Origin: Candidatus Bipolaricaulota bacterium
GTDB taxonomy: Bacteria > Bipolaricaulota > Bipolaricaulia > Bipolaricaulales > Bipolaricaulaceae
Assembly: GCA_022838705.1 (NCBI GenBank)
Contig: JALHJZ010000001.1
Coordinates: 292,689-356,688, forward strand
Length of the DNA: 64,000 nt
Direction: 5' to 3'
Shown here: positions 16,046 through 25,244 of the stretch, piece after piece
How positions within the stretch are numbered: position 1 is the first letter of the stretch
Layout of the letters: the number at the start of each line of letters is the position of its first letter
The notes under the pieces: generated by a model
Database searches by the model: none
Told to the model about the DNA's origin: nothing
The model's input: only the letters and a program-made list of their open reading frames with translations
Made by a program: the position numbers and the translations under genes

Positions 16046-17822
16046 GGGTCTTGCTCAGGTTGCGGGGGTAATCGGGATCGAGCCCGCGGGCCACGCTCAG
16101 CCGGTAGGCGAGGAGCTGCAGGGGGATCACGGCGAGGAGCGGGTTGAGGAGCGGCCCCGCCTGGGGAAGAACGACGAGGTCGTGGGCATTGGCCCGCAGC
16201 CGTGGGTCCTCCTCCCCGATCGCGATCGCCCGCCCACCGCGGCACGTGACCTCGTTCACCCCGCTCACGATCCGCGCCACGTCCTCCGGCCCGGAAACGA
16301 AGATCACCGGGTACCCGTCGGTCACCGCCGACAGGGGGCCGTGCTTGAACTCGGTGGAGAGCATCCCCTCGCAGTGGGCATAGGTGACTTCCTTCATCTT
16401 CAGCGCCCCCTCGAGGGCAATGGGGTAGGTCAGCCCGTACCCCAGGCAGTACAGGTCATCGCGCCGCGCGAGGGCCTCGGCGAGGCCCACTACCTGCGCC
16501 TCCGCCACGCCAATCGTCTCCTCAATCAGGTCCGGGAGCGTATGGAGCATCGCGGTGGAATGGCCGCCCATCCTCAGGGCGAGGTACAGGAACGCGAGCG
16601 CCTGGTTGAGGAACGTCTTCGTCGCCGGGACACTGATCTCATAGCCGCAGGCCAACGGGAGGTAGGCACGGCTCTCCCGCATCAGGGTCGAGCCGATGAC
16701 GTTGATGAGGGCGAGGGGCTCCAGTCCGCGCCCGCGCGCCGCCTCCAGGGCGAGGAGGACATCTTTCGTCTCCCCGCTTTGGCTCACGAACACCCCCACG
16801 TCGTCTCGCCCCACCGCCGGCACGTACTGGGGGACGAACTGGGGGGCGAGGACGGGGATCGCCGGCCGGCCCGCCAGGCGCGCGAGGTACGTTGCCCCAA
16901 GCAGGCACGCATGGTAGCTCGTCCCACACCCGACCAGGTACAGGTTCCGCGCCGTCCGCATCCTCTCCACCAGCAGCGCCACATGGGGGGAGGCGTCGTA
17001 GAGGTGGAGCATCTCCCCCGCCCGCCGCGGCTGCTCGTGGATCTCCTTGAGCATGAAGTGCGCAAACCCGCCCTTCTGCGCTTCCTCCATCGTCTCCGTG
17101 ATCGTCTCCACCTCCCGCTCGATCCGGCGCCCATCCTCGACCCGTCGCAGCTCGATCCGCCCCGGCTCGAGGATCACAATCTCCCCATCCTCGACCCTCA
17201 CGATGCGCCGGGTGAGGGGGAGGAGCGAGGGGAGGTCGGAGGACACGACGGAGCTCCCGTCAGTGACCCCGGCGACGAGCCCGGACCCCTTCTTGAACGC
17301 ATAGAGCCGGTTCTCCCCCACCCGCCCGATCACGAACGCGTAATCCCCCGCGAGGTCGTGGTACGCGTGGCGGATCGCATCGAGCATGGAGAAGCCCTGG
17401 TTCACGTACCGCTCGACGGCGTGGACGCACGTCTCCCCATCGTTCGTGGAGCGGACGGTCATCCCGTCGGCGATGAACGCCTCGCGGAGCTCGACGTTGT
17501 TCACGACGTTCCCGTTGTGCGCACCGACGAGGTCGCCGTCCGAGTCGAGGTGGGGCTGGGCGTTCGCCTGAGACGGAGCCCCGAACGTGGCCCAGCGGAG
17601 CTGGACGATCCCCCGCGTCCCGCGCATCTCGTGGAAAGCGAGGCGGCGGGCGACGTCTTCGATCCTCCCCACGTCCTTGCGCAGGTCAACCCGGCCGTCG
17701 GAGGTCAGGGTGGCGCACCCGACGGAGTCGTACCCGCGGTAGGAGAGGCGCTTCCCCGCCTCGACGAGGAGCGGACCCAAGGCCTCGTCCTTGCCCGTCA
17801 CGATGCCGAAGATGCCGCACAC
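16032..17822 (-). CDS. glmS: Glutamine--fructose-6-phosphate aminotransferase (isomerizing)
   Basis: 596 aa. Makes glucosamine 6-phosphate, the entry to cell-wall amino sugars. The N terminus MCGIFGIV places the catalytic Cys right after the initiator, here a GTG at 17822. The glutamine amidotransferase domain has LSYRGYDSVG, RWATFG and AHNGNVVN. Two SIS sugar-isomerase domains follow (GCGTSYHACLLGATYLARL and GYGLTYPIALEGALKMKEV), ending in NLSKTLTVD. No glmS ribozyme is apparent in the short upstream spacer. Convergent with pepF. Confidence 0.96.
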   Translation of the reverse strand: MCGIFGIVTGKDEALGPLLVEAGKRLSYRGYDSVGCATLTSDGRVDLRKDVGRIEDVARRLAFHEMRGTRGIVQLRWATFGAPSQANAQPHLDSDGDLVGAHNGNVVNNVELREAFIADGMTVRSTNDGETCVHAVERYVNQGFSMLDAIRHAYHDLAGDYAFVIGRVGENRLYAFKKGSGLVAGVTDGSSVVSSDLPSLLPLTRRIVRVEDGEIVILEPGRIELRRVEDGRRIEREVETITETMEEAQKGGFAHFMLKEIHEQPRRAGEMLHLYDASPHVALLVERMRTARNLYLVGCGTSYHACLLGATYLARLAGRPAIPVLAPQFVPQYVPAVGRDDVGVFVSQSGETKDVLLALEAARGRGLEPLALINVIGSTLMRESRAYLPLACGYEISVPATKTFLNQALAFLYLALRMGGHSTAMLHTLPDLIEETIGVAEAQVVGLAEALARRDDLYCLGYGLTYPIALEGALKMKEVTYAHCEGMLSTEFKHGPLSAVTDGYPVIFVSGPEDVARIVSGVNEVTCRGGRAIAIGEEDPRLRANAHDLVVLPQAGPLLNPLLAVIPLQLLAYRLSVARGLDPDYPRNLSKTLTVD

Positions 17823-18009
17823 CCTACCCCCCTGACCGCCAGCGGCGGGGTGGGATGGATTTATGGTTCACAGCCCACATTCTACTGCCCGTGATCCGCA
17901 GCCGCATCCGGCACGTCCCGGGGCACGTGGCCCCCGCTCCCGGTTGTGCGGCGAGGGGGCGGGGCTATCCTTGTGAGCGGCAGAAGCCACTGAACTGAGG
18001 GAGGGTTCA

Positions 18010-19341
18010 ATGAAGCAGAGGATTCAACTGCGTAGGGCTGTGGTGCTATTCTCATGCCTTCTGGGCGCGGTGGGGCCGTCCATCGCCTTCGCCCAGGGGA
18101 CGGGCGAGGTCGCGGTAGGGGCGACGTTGGCTGGCTCGCCGGTGGATGTGCGGGTGGTGGCCCGCACGGACGACGGTGTGGTGGGGATCTTCTATAGCTC
18201 GGTCGCCGTCCCGGGGAGCGCCCGTTTCTCCCTCCCCGCCGGCGCCTACACCCTGGTCATCGAGCACGGGGCCGGGTTCGCGCGGGGAGCCGAGGTGCGG
18301 GAGATCGCCGTCCGGGCCGGGGAGGAAGTCCGGGTGGAGGTCGAGTTCCCGCGGGGCTTCTCTCCTTCCCAAGCGTGGGGCTACTACGGGGTGGACCTCC
18401 ACGCCCACTCCCGGGCGAGCTTCGATGCCTCCACCCCCCCCGATGAGCTCGTCGCCGTGCAGCTGGCCGCGGGCCTCGACATCGGGTTCCTGAGCGACCA
18501 CAACACCGGCGAGGGCCATGCCCCGTTCGCCTCCGCCGCCGAGAAGCGAGGGTTCCCGGTGATCCTCGGGATCGAGATGACCGCCTTCCGCTGGCACTGG
18601 ACAGCGTACCCGGTCGATCCCTATGTCCCGAACATCGACCCCATGGTGTGGATGGGGATCGGCTCCCCGGCGGGGACGTTCGCCGAGGCCCGCCTCCACG
18701 GAGCCCAGTTCATCCAGGTCGCCCACCCCTACTGGTCGGGGGCGCCCTACTTCGAGGCCCTCGGACGGGACTACTTCGACCCGAACTTCGACCTCATCGA
18801 GATCGCCAACAGCGAGTTCGATGAAGAGGATCAGCGGGCGGTCGAACAGGTGTTCGCGTTCTGGAACGAAGGGAAGCGCTACGTGGCCGTGGCAGGAAGC
18901 GATGCCCACCATTGGCAGGATCCCACCCACATCTACGGCCGCCCCCGCACCTACGTGTACGTGGAGGGCGAGCTCACCGTGGAGAAGTGGCTCGCGGCTC
19001 TGGGGAAGGGACGGGCGTTCGTCACCTACGGCCCCCTCGTGAACTTCACCGCCCAGGGCGGGACCGCCCGACCGGGGGACACCGTCATCCTCGCCAGGGG
19101 GGAGGAGATCCGACTCCAGGCTGAGCTGTTCGTCTCCCCGCGCGAGGCACCGCGAGGGCTCAAGCTCGCCCAGGTGATCCGGAACGGTGTAGTGGTGCGC
19201 GAGTTCCCGCTCGACGGGAGGGCGGAGGCCACGATCACCTTCTCCGAGACCCCCACCCCAGGGAGCTGGTACGTGGTGCGGGTCGTGGCCACGGATGGAG
19301 ACCAGGCGTACACGAACCCGATCTGGGTCGAGGTCCGCTAG
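18010..19341 (+). CDS. Secreted PHP-domain metal-dependent hydrolase (CehA/McbA-like)
   Basis: 443 aa with a Sec signal peptide (positively charged start, hydrophobic core, cleavage near AFAQG, residue 28). After a beta-rich N-terminal domain of about 90 residues, the PHP metal centre follows: VDLHAHSRASFD, LSDHNTGEGH, GIEMTAF, QVAHPYW and AGSDAHHW, with histidines and aspartates arranged as in the CehA/McbA family. A further C-terminal beta domain ends the protein. Substrate is unknown; family members cleave esters or phosphoesters. GGGAGGG lies just upstream of the ATG, so this gene is leadered. Its stop abuts that of convergent mutS2. Confidence 0.82.
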   Translation: MKQRIQLRRAVVLFSCLLGAVGPSIAFAQGTGEVAVGATLAGSPVDVRVVARTDDGVVGIFYSSVAVPGSARFSLPAGAYTLVIEHGAGFARGAEVREIAVRAGEEVRVEVEFPRGFSPSQAWGYYGVDLHAHSRASFDASTPPDELVAVQLAAGLDIGFLSDHNTGEGHAPFASAAEKRGFPVILGIEMTAFRWHWTAYPVDPYVPNIDPMVWMGIGSPAGTFAEARLHGAQFIQVAHPYWSGAPYFEALGRDYFDPNFDLIEIANSEFDEEDQRAVEQVFAFWNEGKRYVAVAGSDAHHWQDPTHIYGRPRTYVYVEGELTVEKWLAALGKGRAFVTYGPLVNFTAQGGTARPGDTVILARGEEIRLQAELFVSPREAPRGLKLAQVIRNGVVVREFPLDGRAEATITFSETPTPGSWYVVRVVATDGDQAYTNPIWVEVR

Positions 19342-19344
19342 CGG

Positions 19345-21669
19345 CTACCCCAGCTCGACGATCGTGACCCCATCGCCTCCCTCGGCGGGGGGGGCGAGGG
19401 AGAACCGCTTCACGTATGGGGCACGGCGGAGGTAGGCGTGGAGGGCCTCCCGCAGCGCGCCCGTCCCCTTGCCATGGACGATGCGGCCCGTGGACACCCC
19501 GGCCCGCAGGAGGCGATCGAGCCAGGCCTCGACCTCGCGCTCGGCCTCGGATACGGAGAGCCCGCGCACGGAGAGCTCCAGGCTCACCTCCCTCACCGGC
19601 CCGAGGGTGGGCACGGGTGCCCGCGGAACGGGTGCGTTTTCGGCGGGTTCGAGCGCCTCAGGAGGGAGCTCAACCCTCCGCCCACGCACCTCGACCCCGA
19701 CCCGATCCCCATCCACCCACAGCACCGTGCCCACTTTCCCCGTCGCGCGCACGCGCACCACCATCCCCTCCTGCACCGGGAGGGGGCGGTGGACGGGGGG
19801 AGGAGCCGCCGGGGCCTCAGCCGCGATCTCCTCCACCCGCTTGAGGACCGCCCTTCGCTCCTCAGCCGAACCGGCGGCGCGGGCCTGAGCGATGAGCACG
19901 GAGAGCTCCTTGCGCGCCGCACGGATCTCCCCCTCCAGCCGCGCCAGTTCCTGGCCAATGGCCTCCGCCTTCTTTTCCTGGAGGGAGAGGAGCCTCTTCT
20001 CATAGTCCGCCCGCAGCTTCCTCAGAGTTTCCCGCTCCAGCTCGAGGTTCGCCCGCAGCCGGCGGGCTGCCCCCCGCTCCCGCTCGAGCTCGGCGATGAT
20101 CTCCTCGGCGCGGATCTCGCCTGACGTGAACACGCCGCGCGCCCGCTCGATGAGCTCTCGAGGGAGCCCGAGGCGATCCGCGATCTCGAGGGCACACGAC
20201 CGGCCCGGCACCCCCTCCTGGACGCGGTAGGTGGGGGAGAGGGTCTCGAGGTCGAACTCCATCGAGCACGAGAGGACGCCAGGATGGGAGACGGAGAAGT
20301 GCTTGAGAGGGGTGAGGTGGGTCGCCACCGCTGCGGTGGCCCCGATCTCGAGGATCCTCTCCAGGATCGCCAGGCCGAGCGCAGCCCCCTCCTGGGGGTC
20401 GGTCCCTGCCCCCAGCTCGTCGAGGAGGACGAGGGACCGTTCATCGGCGTCGCGCAGGATCCCCACGATGTTCGTCATGTGGGAGGAGAAGGTGGACAGG
20501 CTCTGTTCGAGCGACTGCTCCTCCCCGATGTCCGACCGCACCTTGGGGAATACGGAGAGCACGGTCCGCGACGAGGCGGGGATCGGAATCCCGCACTGGG
20601 CCATCACGACAAGGAGGCCGATCGTCTTCAGGAGGACGGTCTTCCCGCCCGTGTTGGGGCCGGTGATCACCGCCACCCGCTTCGTCCCCCCGAACGCGAT
20701 CGAGACCGGCACCGCCCGGTCCCCGAGGAGGGGGTGACGGGCCTCCACGAGCTCGATCCGCCCATCCTCGACGAGGGTCGGCAGCGCTCCCCTCACCGCC
20801 TGGCCGTACCGCGCCCGGGCGTACAGGCCATCCAGCCGGGCCACGGTCGCCAGGTCGCGCCTGAGGTGGCCCTCCTCCTCAAGAAGCATCCCCGTGAGCT
20901 CGGCCAGGATTCGGTGCACTTCGCGCTCGATCTCGTCATCGGCCTCCCGCAGCCGGTTGTTGAGCTCGACCGCCGCCGCCGGCTCGGCGAACAGGGTCTG
21001 GCCGCTCGCCGACATCTCGTGGACCACCACCGCTGCCCCCCGCGCCCCGGCCTTGAGCGGGACCACGAACCTCCCGCCGCGCTGGGTCACCACCGGCTCC
21101 TGGACGAGGTCGCGGTTACGGTCCAGGTACCGGCGGAGGAGGTCGGTGATCCGGTCCACAAGCCCCCGCCGCTCCCGATAGAGGTCCCGCAGCTTGGGCG
21201 TCGCGTCCTCCCGCACCTCCCCCCGCTCATCCACGGCTCGCCAGATCGCGCGGAGGAGATCGATCTGGTCGGAGATCCTCTCTCCCAAAGCCTTGAGCCC
21301 GAGGAGCCGCGATCCGGCCAGGGCTTGCCGCACCTCACCGCACGCGGTCAAGGTGGCGGCGACGGTCAGGAACCGGTCCGGGGGCAGGGTCCCGTGATCG
21401 CGGGCCTCGGCGAGGAGCGGGGAGAGGTCATGGATCCCCCCGAGAGAAAACCCCGCGCGGATCGCCTCCTCCATCTCCCCGACGAGGGCGAATTCCCGCT
21501 CCAGGGCAGCCCGGTCGGACCGCGGGAAGAGGGCGCGCACCGCCTCGGCCCCGAGCGTGGAAGCGGCGAACGCCGCCACCCCGTCGAGGACCTTCCCAAG
21601 CTCGAGGTCCCGCCCGGTGCGGGGGTTCACGACCTCGGGGATCACGCCATCCGACGTAGAAAAGACCAT
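19345..21669 (-). CDS. mutS2: Endonuclease MutS2 (DNA / stalled-ribosome processing ATPase)
   Basis: 774 aa. The MutS-type ATPase has Walker A GPNTGGKTVLLKTIG, Walker B LVLLDELGAGTDPQEG and the signature EQSLSTFSSHM. A coiled-coil segment (about 510-600) and a C-terminal Smr nuclease domain with LSVRGLSVSEAEREVEAWLD and IVHGKGTGALREAL follow. MutS2 suppresses recombination and, in Bacillus, rescues collided ribosomes; it lacks the mismatch-recognition domain. Two adjacent ATGs exist (21672, 21669); I prefer the second because TATAGT ends 7 nt upstream. Order and length are standard. Confidence 0.93.
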   Translation of the reverse strand: MVFSTSDGVIPEVVNPRTGRDLELGKVLDGVAAFAASTLGAEAVRALFPRSDRAALEREFALVGEMEEAIRAGFSLGGIHDLSPLLAEARDHGTLPPDRFLTVAATLTACGEVRQALAGSRLLGLKALGERISDQIDLLRAIWRAVDERGEVREDATPKLRDLYRERRGLVDRITDLLRRYLDRNRDLVQEPVVTQRGGRFVVPLKAGARGAAVVVHEMSASGQTLFAEPAAAVELNNRLREADDEIEREVHRILAELTGMLLEEEGHLRRDLATVARLDGLYARARYGQAVRGALPTLVEDGRIELVEARHPLLGDRAVPVSIAFGGTKRVAVITGPNTGGKTVLLKTIGLLVVMAQCGIPIPASSRTVLSVFPKVRSDIGEEQSLEQSLSTFSSHMTNIVGILRDADERSLVLLDELGAGTDPQEGAALGLAILERILEIGATAAVATHLTPLKHFSVSHPGVLSCSMEFDLETLSPTYRVQEGVPGRSCALEIADRLGLPRELIERARGVFTSGEIRAEEIIAELERERGAARRLRANLELERETLRKLRADYEKRLLSLQEKKAEAIGQELARLEGEIRAARKELSVLIAQARAAGSAEERRAVLKRVEEIAAEAPAAPPPVHRPLPVQEGMVVRVRATGKVGTVLWVDGDRVGVEVRGRRVELPPEALEPAENAPVPRAPVPTLGPVREVSLELSVRGLSVSEAEREVEAWLDRLLRAGVSTGRIVHGKGTGALREALHAYLRRAPYVKRFSLAPPAEGGDGVTIVELG

Positions 21670-21741
21670 CATCGATACTATATCCGGTCCGTCCCGAGCT
21701 CTGCTAGAAGGGGACTCAGCCGGTCACTACAATCAGAGGAC
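21670..21741. promoter_or_regulatory. Divergent mutS2 / TGS-GTPase promoter spacer
   Basis: TATAGT (complement of 21677-21682) precedes the second mutS2 ATG by 7 nt on the minus strand. TACAAT (21728-21733) precedes the GTPase ATG by 8 nt on the plus strand, with a weak AGAGGA between. Both are consistent with very short or absent leaders. Confidence 0.45.
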
Positions 21742-22728
21742 ATGCCCGCCAACCTGAGCCCCGCCTTCCTCGCTGCCCGGGACCGCCTCAACCGGTCCAA
21801 GACGGACGAGGAGCGATTGGACGCGCTTCAGGAGATGCTCGCCACCATCCCCAAGCACAAGGGGACGGAGAAGATGCAGGCTGACATCCGGCGGCGGATC
21901 GCTAAACTGAAGGAGAAGGCTGAACAGCAGCGGCGATCCGGCAAGGGAGGCGCGGTTGGGTACCACGTGCCGCGGGAGGGGGCGGCTCAGGTGGCCCTTG
22001 TTGGCGTTCCCAACGCTGGGAAGTCGTCCCTCCTCGCCGCCCTGACCCGGGCCACCCCGGACATCGCCCCCTACCCGCTGACCACCGTCCGGCCGCAGCC
22101 GGGGATGATGGAGTTCGAGGACATCCAGATCCAGCTCGTGGACCTCCCGCCGATCACCCGGGACTACACCGAGGGTTGGGTGTACGGGCTGATCCGCCTC
22201 GCGGACACGGTGGCGCTGTGCGTGGACCTGGGGAGCCCCGACTGGCAGCGCGAGACGGAGGAAGCGATCGCCCTCCTCGCCGCGCACCACACCCTGCTCA
22301 CACAGGGCGCGAGCCGGCAGGTGGACTGGCGGGTCGTGGAGCGGCGGACGGTCGCCCTCGGGCTCAAGGCCGACCTCGGGCGCGATCGCATCCCAGCGTT
22401 CCTCGCCTGGGCCAACGGCCGGTACCCGGCCGCGGTCGCCTCCACCGCGACCGGAGAAGGGCTGGAGGAAGTGCGGACCCTCATCTTTCGCCATTCGGGG
22501 GTGGTGCGGGTGTACACGAAGAAGCCGGGCCACCCCCCCGACCTATCGAAACCGTACACGATCCGGGAGGGAGCAACGGTGCTGAACGTCGTCGAGCAGA
22601 TCCACAAGGACTTCGTGAGCCGGCTACGCTACGTGCGCCTATGGGGCTCGGGCCGGTTCGAGGGCCAGCATGCCCCGCAGGATCACGTGGTTCAGGACAA
22701 GGACATCGTGGAGATCCACCTCTCATGA
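21742..22728 (+). CDS. Obg/DRG-like GTPase with TGS domain
   Basis: 328 aa. A basic N-terminal helical region (residues 1-75) is followed by the GTPase domain: G1 VGVPNAGKSSLL, the switch region YPLTTVRPQPGMM, and G3 with DLPP in place of DxPG. A C-terminal TGS domain (about 260-328) includes KPYTIREGATVLNVVEQIHKD and ends in a VVQDKDIVEIH segment. This layout matches the DRG (developmentally regulated GTP-binding) branch, better known from Archaea and eukaryotes than from typical bacteria. No NKxD is evident; GLKADLGRD occupies that area. Likely ribosome-associated. ATGA overlap with the following M20 gene. Confidence 0.82.
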   Translation: MPANLSPAFLAARDRLNRSKTDEERLDALQEMLATIPKHKGTEKMQADIRRRIAKLKEKAEQQRRSGKGGAVGYHVPREGAAQVALVGVPNAGKSSLLAALTRATPDIAPYPLTTVRPQPGMMEFEDIQIQLVDLPPITRDYTEGWVYGLIRLADTVALCVDLGSPDWQRETEEAIALLAAHHTLLTQGASRQVDWRVVERRTVALGLKADLGRDRIPAFLAWANGRYPAAVASTATGEGLEEVRTLIFRHSGVVRVYTKKPGHPPDLSKPYTIREGATVLNVVEQIHKDFVSRLRYVRLWGSGRFEGQHAPQDHVVQDKDIVEIHLS

Positions 22729-23897
22729 CCGACCCCGTGCGTCTGGCCCAAGAACTGGTACGCATCCCAAGCCCATCGGGGATGGAAGGGGAGGTGGCCG
22801 AGCGACTGGTCCAGATCCTGAAAGGGTTCTGCGAGGTCGAGCGCGGGCCGCTGGGATCGGTCGTGGCGAGGATCTCCCGCGGGGAGGGCCCGACGGTGAT
22901 GGTGGAGGGGCACCTCGACACGGTGCCGGGGGGGGAGAGCGGGGGATGGACCCGGGGGCCGTTCTCCGGGGAGATCGCGGACGGGAGGCTGTGGGGACGG
23001 GGGGCCGCGGACATGAAGGGGGCGATCGCGTCCCAGGTCGCGGCTGCCGCCACCCTCGCCCGGGAGATCGAGGGCACGCTCCTCCTCGCCTACGTGCCCC
23101 ACGAGGAGACCGCGGAAGGGGTCGTCCTGGCGCGGGTCCTCGACCAGGTCGAACGGCCGGACCTCGTGGTCCTGGGCGAGCCGACCGACCTCCGCCTGGG
23201 GATCGGCCACCGCGGCCGGGCGGTGATCCGGCTCGAGGCCCACGGCCGGGCGTCCCACGCCGCGATGCCCCACCTCGGGGACAACGCGATCGTGCGGATG
23301 GTGGAAACGCTCCCCCTCACGTTCGACGCCCTGTTCCCCGACGACCCCCTCCTCGGCGAGGAGACAGCAACACCGGTGGCGATCGGGACGCCGTCCGATG
23401 GCCCGGTCGTCCCCGACCGGTGCTGGGTCCTCATCGACCGCCGCATCTCCCGCGACGAGACGCCGGAGTCCGTCCTCGCCGCATACGAAGGGCTCGAGGT
23501 CGAGGCGAAGATCGAGCGCCTGGAGCTCGTCGCCTACACGGGGGAGAAATTCGGGGCGGAGTGCTTCTTCCCCGCGTGGTGGATGAACCCCGAGCAGCCG
23601 TGGGCCAACCGGGCCCGGGAGGGACTGGGTTCGCCGCCGATGCGCGTGTGGCGGTTCTCGACCGATGGCGTCGAGTCGTGCGCCCGGCGGGGGATCCCCA
23701 CCGTCGGCTACGGCCCGGGGGACGAATCGCTCGCCCACCAGACCGACGAGCACGTCCCCGTGGCCGACCTGGAACGAGCAGCCAATGCCTACCGCCGGCT
23801 CCTGCGATCGCTCCTCGTCCCGGGAAGCCAGGAGAGGAAGCCGTTCCAGGCCGAACGTCGGGAGGAGCGACGGGGTCGCAGCAGGCATCGCCGGTAG
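22725..23897 (+). CDS. M20-family metallopeptidase / deacylase (ArgE-DapE-like)
   Basis: 390 aa. The two-zinc catalytic domain shows VEGHLDTVPGG, WGRGAADMKGAIA (bridging Asp), VPHEETAE (general-base Glu) and LGEPTDLRLG, with the dimerisation insert around GHRGRAVIRLEAHGRASHAA and a final histidine in LAHQTDEHVPV. These define M20 enzymes such as acetylornithine deacetylase, succinyl-diaminopimelate desuccinylase and YgeY-type hydrolases; the exact substrate is not decided. The last 25 residues are Arg-rich and probably disordered. Translationally coupled to the GTPase through ATGA. Confidence 0.83.
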   Translation: MTDPVRLAQELVRIPSPSGMEGEVAERLVQILKGFCEVERGPLGSVVARISRGEGPTVMVEGHLDTVPGGESGGWTRGPFSGEIADGRLWGRGAADMKGAIASQVAAAATLAREIEGTLLLAYVPHEETAEGVVLARVLDQVERPDLVVLGEPTDLRLGIGHRGRAVIRLEAHGRASHAAMPHLGDNAIVRMVETLPLTFDALFPDDPLLGEETATPVAIGTPSDGPVVPDRCWVLIDRRISRDETPESVLAAYEGLEVEAKIERLELVAYTGEKFGAECFFPAWWMNPEQPWANRAREGLGSPPMRVWRFSTDGVESCARRGIPTVGYGPGDESLAHQTDEHVPVADLERAANAYRRLLRSLLVPGSQERKPFQAERREERRGRSRHRR

Positions 23898-23934
23898 CTC
23901 GGGTTCGACGGCTCACCGCACGTCGGGAGCGGCG

Positions 23935-24705
23935 ATGACCGATGAACTCCCTATCGAGCCCGAGGGGGAACCGCAGCCCCTCCCCCCGCGGCGGTGGTGG
24001 GTTCCTTTCCTCGCCCTCCTCCTCGCGGGCGCCCTCCTCGCCACGTTCATCCCCGGCCTCCTCCCCCGCGAGAGGACGGGATCCGGAACCGGATTTGGCA
24101 TCGCCGCGGGCGGGTACGTCCTCACCGCCGCCCACGTCGTGCGGGGGGCAAGCGAGATCGCCGTGTACTGGGAAGGGCAGAGGCACCGCGCGACCGCGGT
24201 CGCCCTCAGTCCGGACCACGACCTCGCCCTCCTCGCGGTGGAGAACGCCCCGTCGCTCCCCGTGGCCCCGCTGGCGCTGGACCGGCCGAAGGTGGGGGAC
24301 GCCGTGGTGGCGGTGGGGCACCCCACCGGGGCGGCCCGGCCGCTCGCCCTCCCCACCCACGTCGTCGGCGTCGGGTGGTGGGCGGTGGGGCCGGAGACAA
24401 CGGTCTTCCGCGACCTCATCGCCACCCAGGACCCGTTCCGGCCCGGCTACAGCGGGGCCCCGCTCGTGAACGATCGGGGGCAGGTGGTGGGGATCGTCAC
24501 CGGCAGCGCGGCCGCGGAGGGCGGGCCGGAGGTCGGGTTCGCCGTGTCCATCCACCGGGCAGTGGACTGGCTCGCCGGGCGGGGGATGACCCTGCCCCTC
24601 GCTCAAGGAGGCAGTTCCCTCCCGCTCCGCGAGGGGGAAGTCCTCGACCTCATCGGCCCCGCCGTGGTCCGGGTCGAGGCCCGACTTCCCCCGGGGAGCC
24701 GGTAG
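23935..24705 (+). CDS. Membrane-anchored trypsin-like serine protease
   Basis: 256 aa. A proline-rich cytoplasmic stub and one transmembrane helix (about residues 22-44) precede a DegP/trypsin-like domain on the outside. The triad is readable: His in LTAAHVVRG, Asp in SPDHDLALLAV and Ser in RPGYSGAPLVND. No PDZ domain follows, so this is a short HtrA-type protease possibly for envelope quality control. Starts 37 nt after the M20 gene and probably shares its transcript. Convergent with the PfpI gene with a 5-nt gap. Confidence 0.85.
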   Translation: MTDELPIEPEGEPQPLPPRRWWVPFLALLLAGALLATFIPGLLPRERTGSGTGFGIAAGGYVLTAAHVVRGASEIAVYWEGQRHRATAVALSPDHDLALLAVENAPSLPVAPLALDRPKVGDAVVAVGHPTGAARPLALPTHVVGVGWWAVGPETTVFRDLIATQDPFRPGYSGAPLVNDRGQVVGIVTGSAAAEGGPEVGFAVSIHRAVDWLAGRGMTLPLAQGGSSLPLREGEVLDLIGPAVVRVEARLPPGSR

Positions 24706-24710
24706 GAGCC

Positions 24711-25226
24711 CTACGCGAGGGAGGCGAGGATCGCCCGCAGGAACGCGGGCAGGTCGCTCGGGACGCGCGACGTGATGAGGTTCCCGTCGCGCACGACCTC
24801 CTCGTCAACCCACGTCGCCCCGGCGTTCTCGAGGTCATCCCGGATCGCGGCCACACTCGTGACCCGTTTCCCCTTCACCACCCGCGCCGAGCAGAGCATC
24901 CACCCCCCATGGCAGATCGCCGCCACCGGCTTGCCCGCCTGCGCCATCTCGCGCACGAACGAGACGAGGGCCGGGCTCCGTCGCATGTAGTCCGGGGCAT
25001 ACCCGCCGGGGATGACCACCGCCTCGAACTCCGCCGGGTGAACCTGGGCCGCGGCGAGCTCGGCCGGGACCGGGTAGCCAAGTCGGCTCTTGTACTCCCG
25101 CTTCTCCGGCCCCACCGCCACGACCTTGGCCCCCTCCTCCGTCAGCCGCAGGTAGGGGTACCAGAACTCCAATTCCTGGTACATGTCCGCCACCAGCACG
25201 GCAACCCGTTTGTCCTTCGCGCTCAT
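24711..25226 (-). CDS. PfpI/DJ-1 family protein
   Basis: 171 aa, the usual PfpI/YhbO length. The nucleophile elbow is AAICHGGWMLCSARVV with Cys in the CHG motif, and VVIPGGYAPDYMRR carries the conserved glutamate-side loop. Family members act as glyoxalases/deglycases or, in Pyrococcus, as an intracellular protease; the activity here is undecided. AAAGGAGGGG precedes the ATG. It follows the Sua5 gene by 18 nt on the same strand and is probably cotranscribed. Confidence 0.87.
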   Translation of the reverse strand: MSAKDKRVAVLVADMYQELEFWYPYLRLTEEGAKVVAVGPEKREYKSRLGYPVPAELAAAQVHPAEFEAVVIPGGYAPDYMRRSPALVSFVREMAQAGKPVAAICHGGWMLCSARVVKGKRVTSVAAIRDDLENAGATWVDEEVVRDGNLITSRVPSDLPAFLRAILASLA

Positions 25227-25244
25227 CGGCCCCTCCTTTGGTCT

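Noticed and set aside
15837..17894. 685-aa plus-strand ORF opposite glmS
   Set aside because: Antisense shadow of glmS with the same biased composition and no domain.
17823..18009. glmS ribozyme
   Set aside because: The leader is on the minus side of a short spacer and I see no ribozyme core. It is also rare outside Firmicutes.
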